Shown here: positions 5,462 to 7,104 of the stretch, one piece after another
Layout of the letters: each line of letters opens with the position of its first letter
Position numbering within the stretch: position 1 is the stretch's first letter
Source of the DNA: an uncultured Saprospiraceae bacterium
GTDB taxonomy: Bacteria > Bacteroidota > Bacteroidia > Chitinophagales > Saprospiraceae
NCBI GenBank assembly: GCA_937930625.1
Contig: CALHBW010000117.1
Location: forward strand, 1-7,104
DNA length: 7,104 nucleotides
Reading direction: 5' to 3'
Program-made: the position numbers and the translations under genes
The notes under the pieces: model-generated
What the model saw: the letters and a program-made list of their open reading frames with translations, nothing else
Told to the model about the DNA's origin: nothing
Database searches by the model: none

Positions 5462-6967
5462 ATGACTAATAAAACGACTGCCACAAATAAGGTGAGACCG
5501 ATTCTTTGTATCGAACTTTTGAAGACTTTTTCACCAACTGAACTGAAAAATTTAGAAAAAGTGCTGTCTTTTGAATATTTCAATACTGACGATTGGATAC
5601 AAAAACTGTTAAAAGCATTGGAAAAACATGTATTAAATTCCGGTGTGTTTGATGATGAAAAACAATGTAAAGTATATCAGGAAGTTTTTGAGCATTTACC
5701 TACCCCCGAAGGAGTATTGAAAAAAAATGAACGTGACTGGCTCAATAAAAACCTCAATAAATTAATACGTATGGCAGAGCTGTTTTTATCCATTCAGGAA
5801 CTTAAAAAAAATAATTACCATAAATGTGATTTGCTTTACCCTGAATTATTGGCGCGTAAACAATATCAATTATTCAACCGACATATCAACAAAGACAAAA
5901 AGACACTTGATAAACGAGACAATAAAGGAGTTGAATATTATCGTCAAAAGTATAAAATAGAAAAAGCGGTACGCGACTATCTTTACCAAAGTGGAAGGTT
6001 TCTGACCAAAGAAGATAATTTGTCAGACTTAATACAAAATTTGGATATGTACTATGCCTTAGACAAACTGGCTCTGTATATAACGGCACTTTCTATGAGA
6101 CACGTTCCGGATAAAGGAAAATATGACCTCAGTTCAATGGAGACAATTGCCCCATTATTGGATTTACCTCAATACATTGACACTCCATTAATCGTACTTC
6201 ACAGGGCTACTATAAATTTGATGAAAACAGAATCCGAAACGGCATATTTTGATTTATTAAACTACTTAGATCAATATGAACCAATAGTTCCGACAGATGC
6301 GTTAAAAGGTTTTTATACTGTAACAGTAAATCATTTTGTAGGACAAATTACCCGTGGGCGATTAGATTATAATGGGAAAATGTTTGATTTATATAAAATA
6401 ATGGATAAAAAAAACTTACTTGCTGACAAAGATTTTATTCCGGTGGTCAAACTCAAAAATGTAGTTACAGTTAGCTGCCGTGTAAAAGAATATGAATGGG
6501 CAACAAATTTCATTGAGCGTTATCGTATGTATATCAGGGAGGACATTCGTGATAGTGTTTGTCATTATAATCTTGGTACCATAGCCTTTCACCAAAAAGA
6601 TTATGCGACTGCACATAGTAAATTTATTCAGGTAGGAAAAGTGAATCGAACTTACGATATCAATGTCAGGGCAATGATTTTAAAGTGCCTTTACGAAAAA
6701 GAAAAAGACTATAATGATTACACGATGCAGTCATTTCGTTCCGCAAAACAATTTTTTAGAGAAAATAAATCATTACCCACAAAAACCAGAATGAGTTACA
6801 CCAATTTCATCAAAATACTTATCCCTCTTTATCGCCTTCGTCACGACATTAATAAAACTCAAGCTGATATTGAACGGCTCAAAGAAAAACTAAACAAACA
6901 GAAAATCAATAGTCATAGAGGCTGGCTCTTAGAAAAAATACAAGAATTAGAACACAAAATAAAGTAA
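5462..6967 (+). CDS. Uncharacterised all-helical TPR-like protein, 501 residues
   Basis: I cannot assign a function. The protein has no signal peptide or membrane segment, so it should be cytoplasmic. The N-terminus (about 14-60) contains LLKTFSPTELKNLEKVL followed by FEYFN, a small helical motif that I associate with a group of uncharacterised Bacteroidota proteins of similar length. The middle is helical and rich in Leu, Tyr, Lys and Asp. Residues about 364-397 fit one TPR (YNLGTIAFHQKDYATAHSKF), and neighbouring helix pairs suggest a diverged TPR-like superhelix. The last 40 residues (about 462-501) are highly charged with a heptad-like pattern (IERLKEKLNKQ.., LLEKIQELEHKI), a probable short coiled coil. 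No catalytic motif is visible, so a scaffold or protein-interaction role is the modest inference. The ATG at 5462 is preceded by an A-rich stretch and lies about 35 bases from the predicted transcription start. The stop is 33 bases before recG, so cotranscription is likely. Confidence 0.9.
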   Translation: MTNKTTATNKVRPILCIELLKTFSPTELKNLEKVLSFEYFNTDDWIQKLLKALEKHVLNSGVFDDEKQCKVYQEVFEHLPTPEGVLKKNERDWLNKNLNKLIRMAELFLSIQELKKNNYHKCDLLYPELLARKQYQLFNRHINKDKKTLDKRDNKGVEYYRQKYKIEKAVRDYLYQSGRFLTKEDNLSDLIQNLDMYYALDKLALYITALSMRHVPDKGKYDLSSMETIAPLLDLPQYIDTPLIVLHRATINLMKTESETAYFDLLNYLDQYEPIVPTDALKGFYTVTVNHFVGQITRGRLDYNGKMFDLYKIMDKKNLLADKDFIPVVKLKNVVTVSCRVKEYEWATNFIERYRMYIREDIRDSVCHYNLGTIAFHQKDYATAHSKFIQVGKVNRTYDINVRAMILKCLYEKEKDYNDYTMQSFRSAKQFFRENKSLPTKTRMSYTNFIKILIPLYRLRHDINKTQADIERLKEKLNKQKINSHRGWLLEKIQELEHKIK

Positions 6968-7000
6968 AACCAAACCAAAACGTTCCGTATCTTTACCCCC

Positions 7001-7104
7001 ATGTCCGACCTACACACCAAAATAGAATTTTTAAAAAGCGTAGGACCGCAACGTGCCGACTTACTCAAGACGGAGTTGGGCGTATTTACCTTTGCGGATT
7101 TGCT
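7001..7104 (+). CDS. recG: ATP-dependent DNA helicase RecG, N-terminal start only (partial)
   Basis: The ATG at 7001 opens a frame that runs off the window after 34 codons: MSDLHTKIEFLKSVGPQRAD, then LLKTELGVFTFADL. The IEFLKxVGPxRAxLLxxELGxxTFxDLL pattern is the typical N-terminus of RecG in Bacteroidota, just ahead of the wedge domain; the helicase motifs lie beyond the window. RecG is a superfamily 2 translocase that remodels stalled replication forks and Holliday junctions. No Shine-Dalgarno is present (ACCCCC precedes the ATG). The 33-base gap after the TPR-like gene has no terminator-like hairpin, so recG is probably read from the upstream promoter, unless one lies within that gene. Confidence 0.85.
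   Translation, partial: MSDLHTKIEFLKSVGPQRADLLKTELGVFTFADL

Noticed and set aside
5886..6616. Two reverse-strand ORFs of about 66 codons within the TPR-like gene
   Set aside because: They are antisense to a convincing 501-residue protein and have no initiation signals or family resemblance.

Overview
The window is AT-rich DNA, most likely from a member of the Bacteroidota, and I infer something close to the Saprospiria. Four things point there: a very large secreted protein ending in a SprB-type repeat, a -33/-7 promoter of the TTG-N20-TAnnTTTG form, starts without Shine-Dalgarno sequences, and an uncharacterised helical-repeat protein of a kind I associate with that phylum. I cannot place the species.

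Layout. (1) Bases 1-111, + strand: the last 36 codons of an unidentified gene. (2) Bases 98-5188, - strand: one 1696-residue exported protein takes up most of the window. It has a signal peptide, an M4 (thermolysin-type) propeptide and a catalytic domain with all key residues. Two plant-type leucine-rich-repeat (LRR) modules follow, with 7 and 19 units and each with its own N- and C-cap. A dockerin-like calcium-binding pair, a cohesin-like beta domain and a SprB-like repeat complete it. It overlaps the left-hand gene tail to tail by 14 bases. (3) Bases 5189-5461: a divergent intergenic region with one convincing promoter, for the rightward gene. (4) Bases 5462-6967, + strand: a 501-residue cytoplasmic, all-helical, TPR-like protein of unknown function. 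(5) From 7001 to the window end, + strand: the start of recG, the branch-migration helicase, 33 bases after the previous stop and probably cotranscribed with it.

The most notable content is the metalloprotease-LRR fusion. Its second LRR array records its own recent growth: a 7-unit block (504 bp) was duplicated and one copy is a single LRR shorter, next to an almost identical 72-bp tandem unit. The protein has no recognisable type IX secretion C-terminal domain, although its architecture would lead one to expect one. The protease and the recG-side genes are divergently transcribed and show no obvious functional link. I found no RNA gene, CRISPR array, insertion sequence or attachment site.
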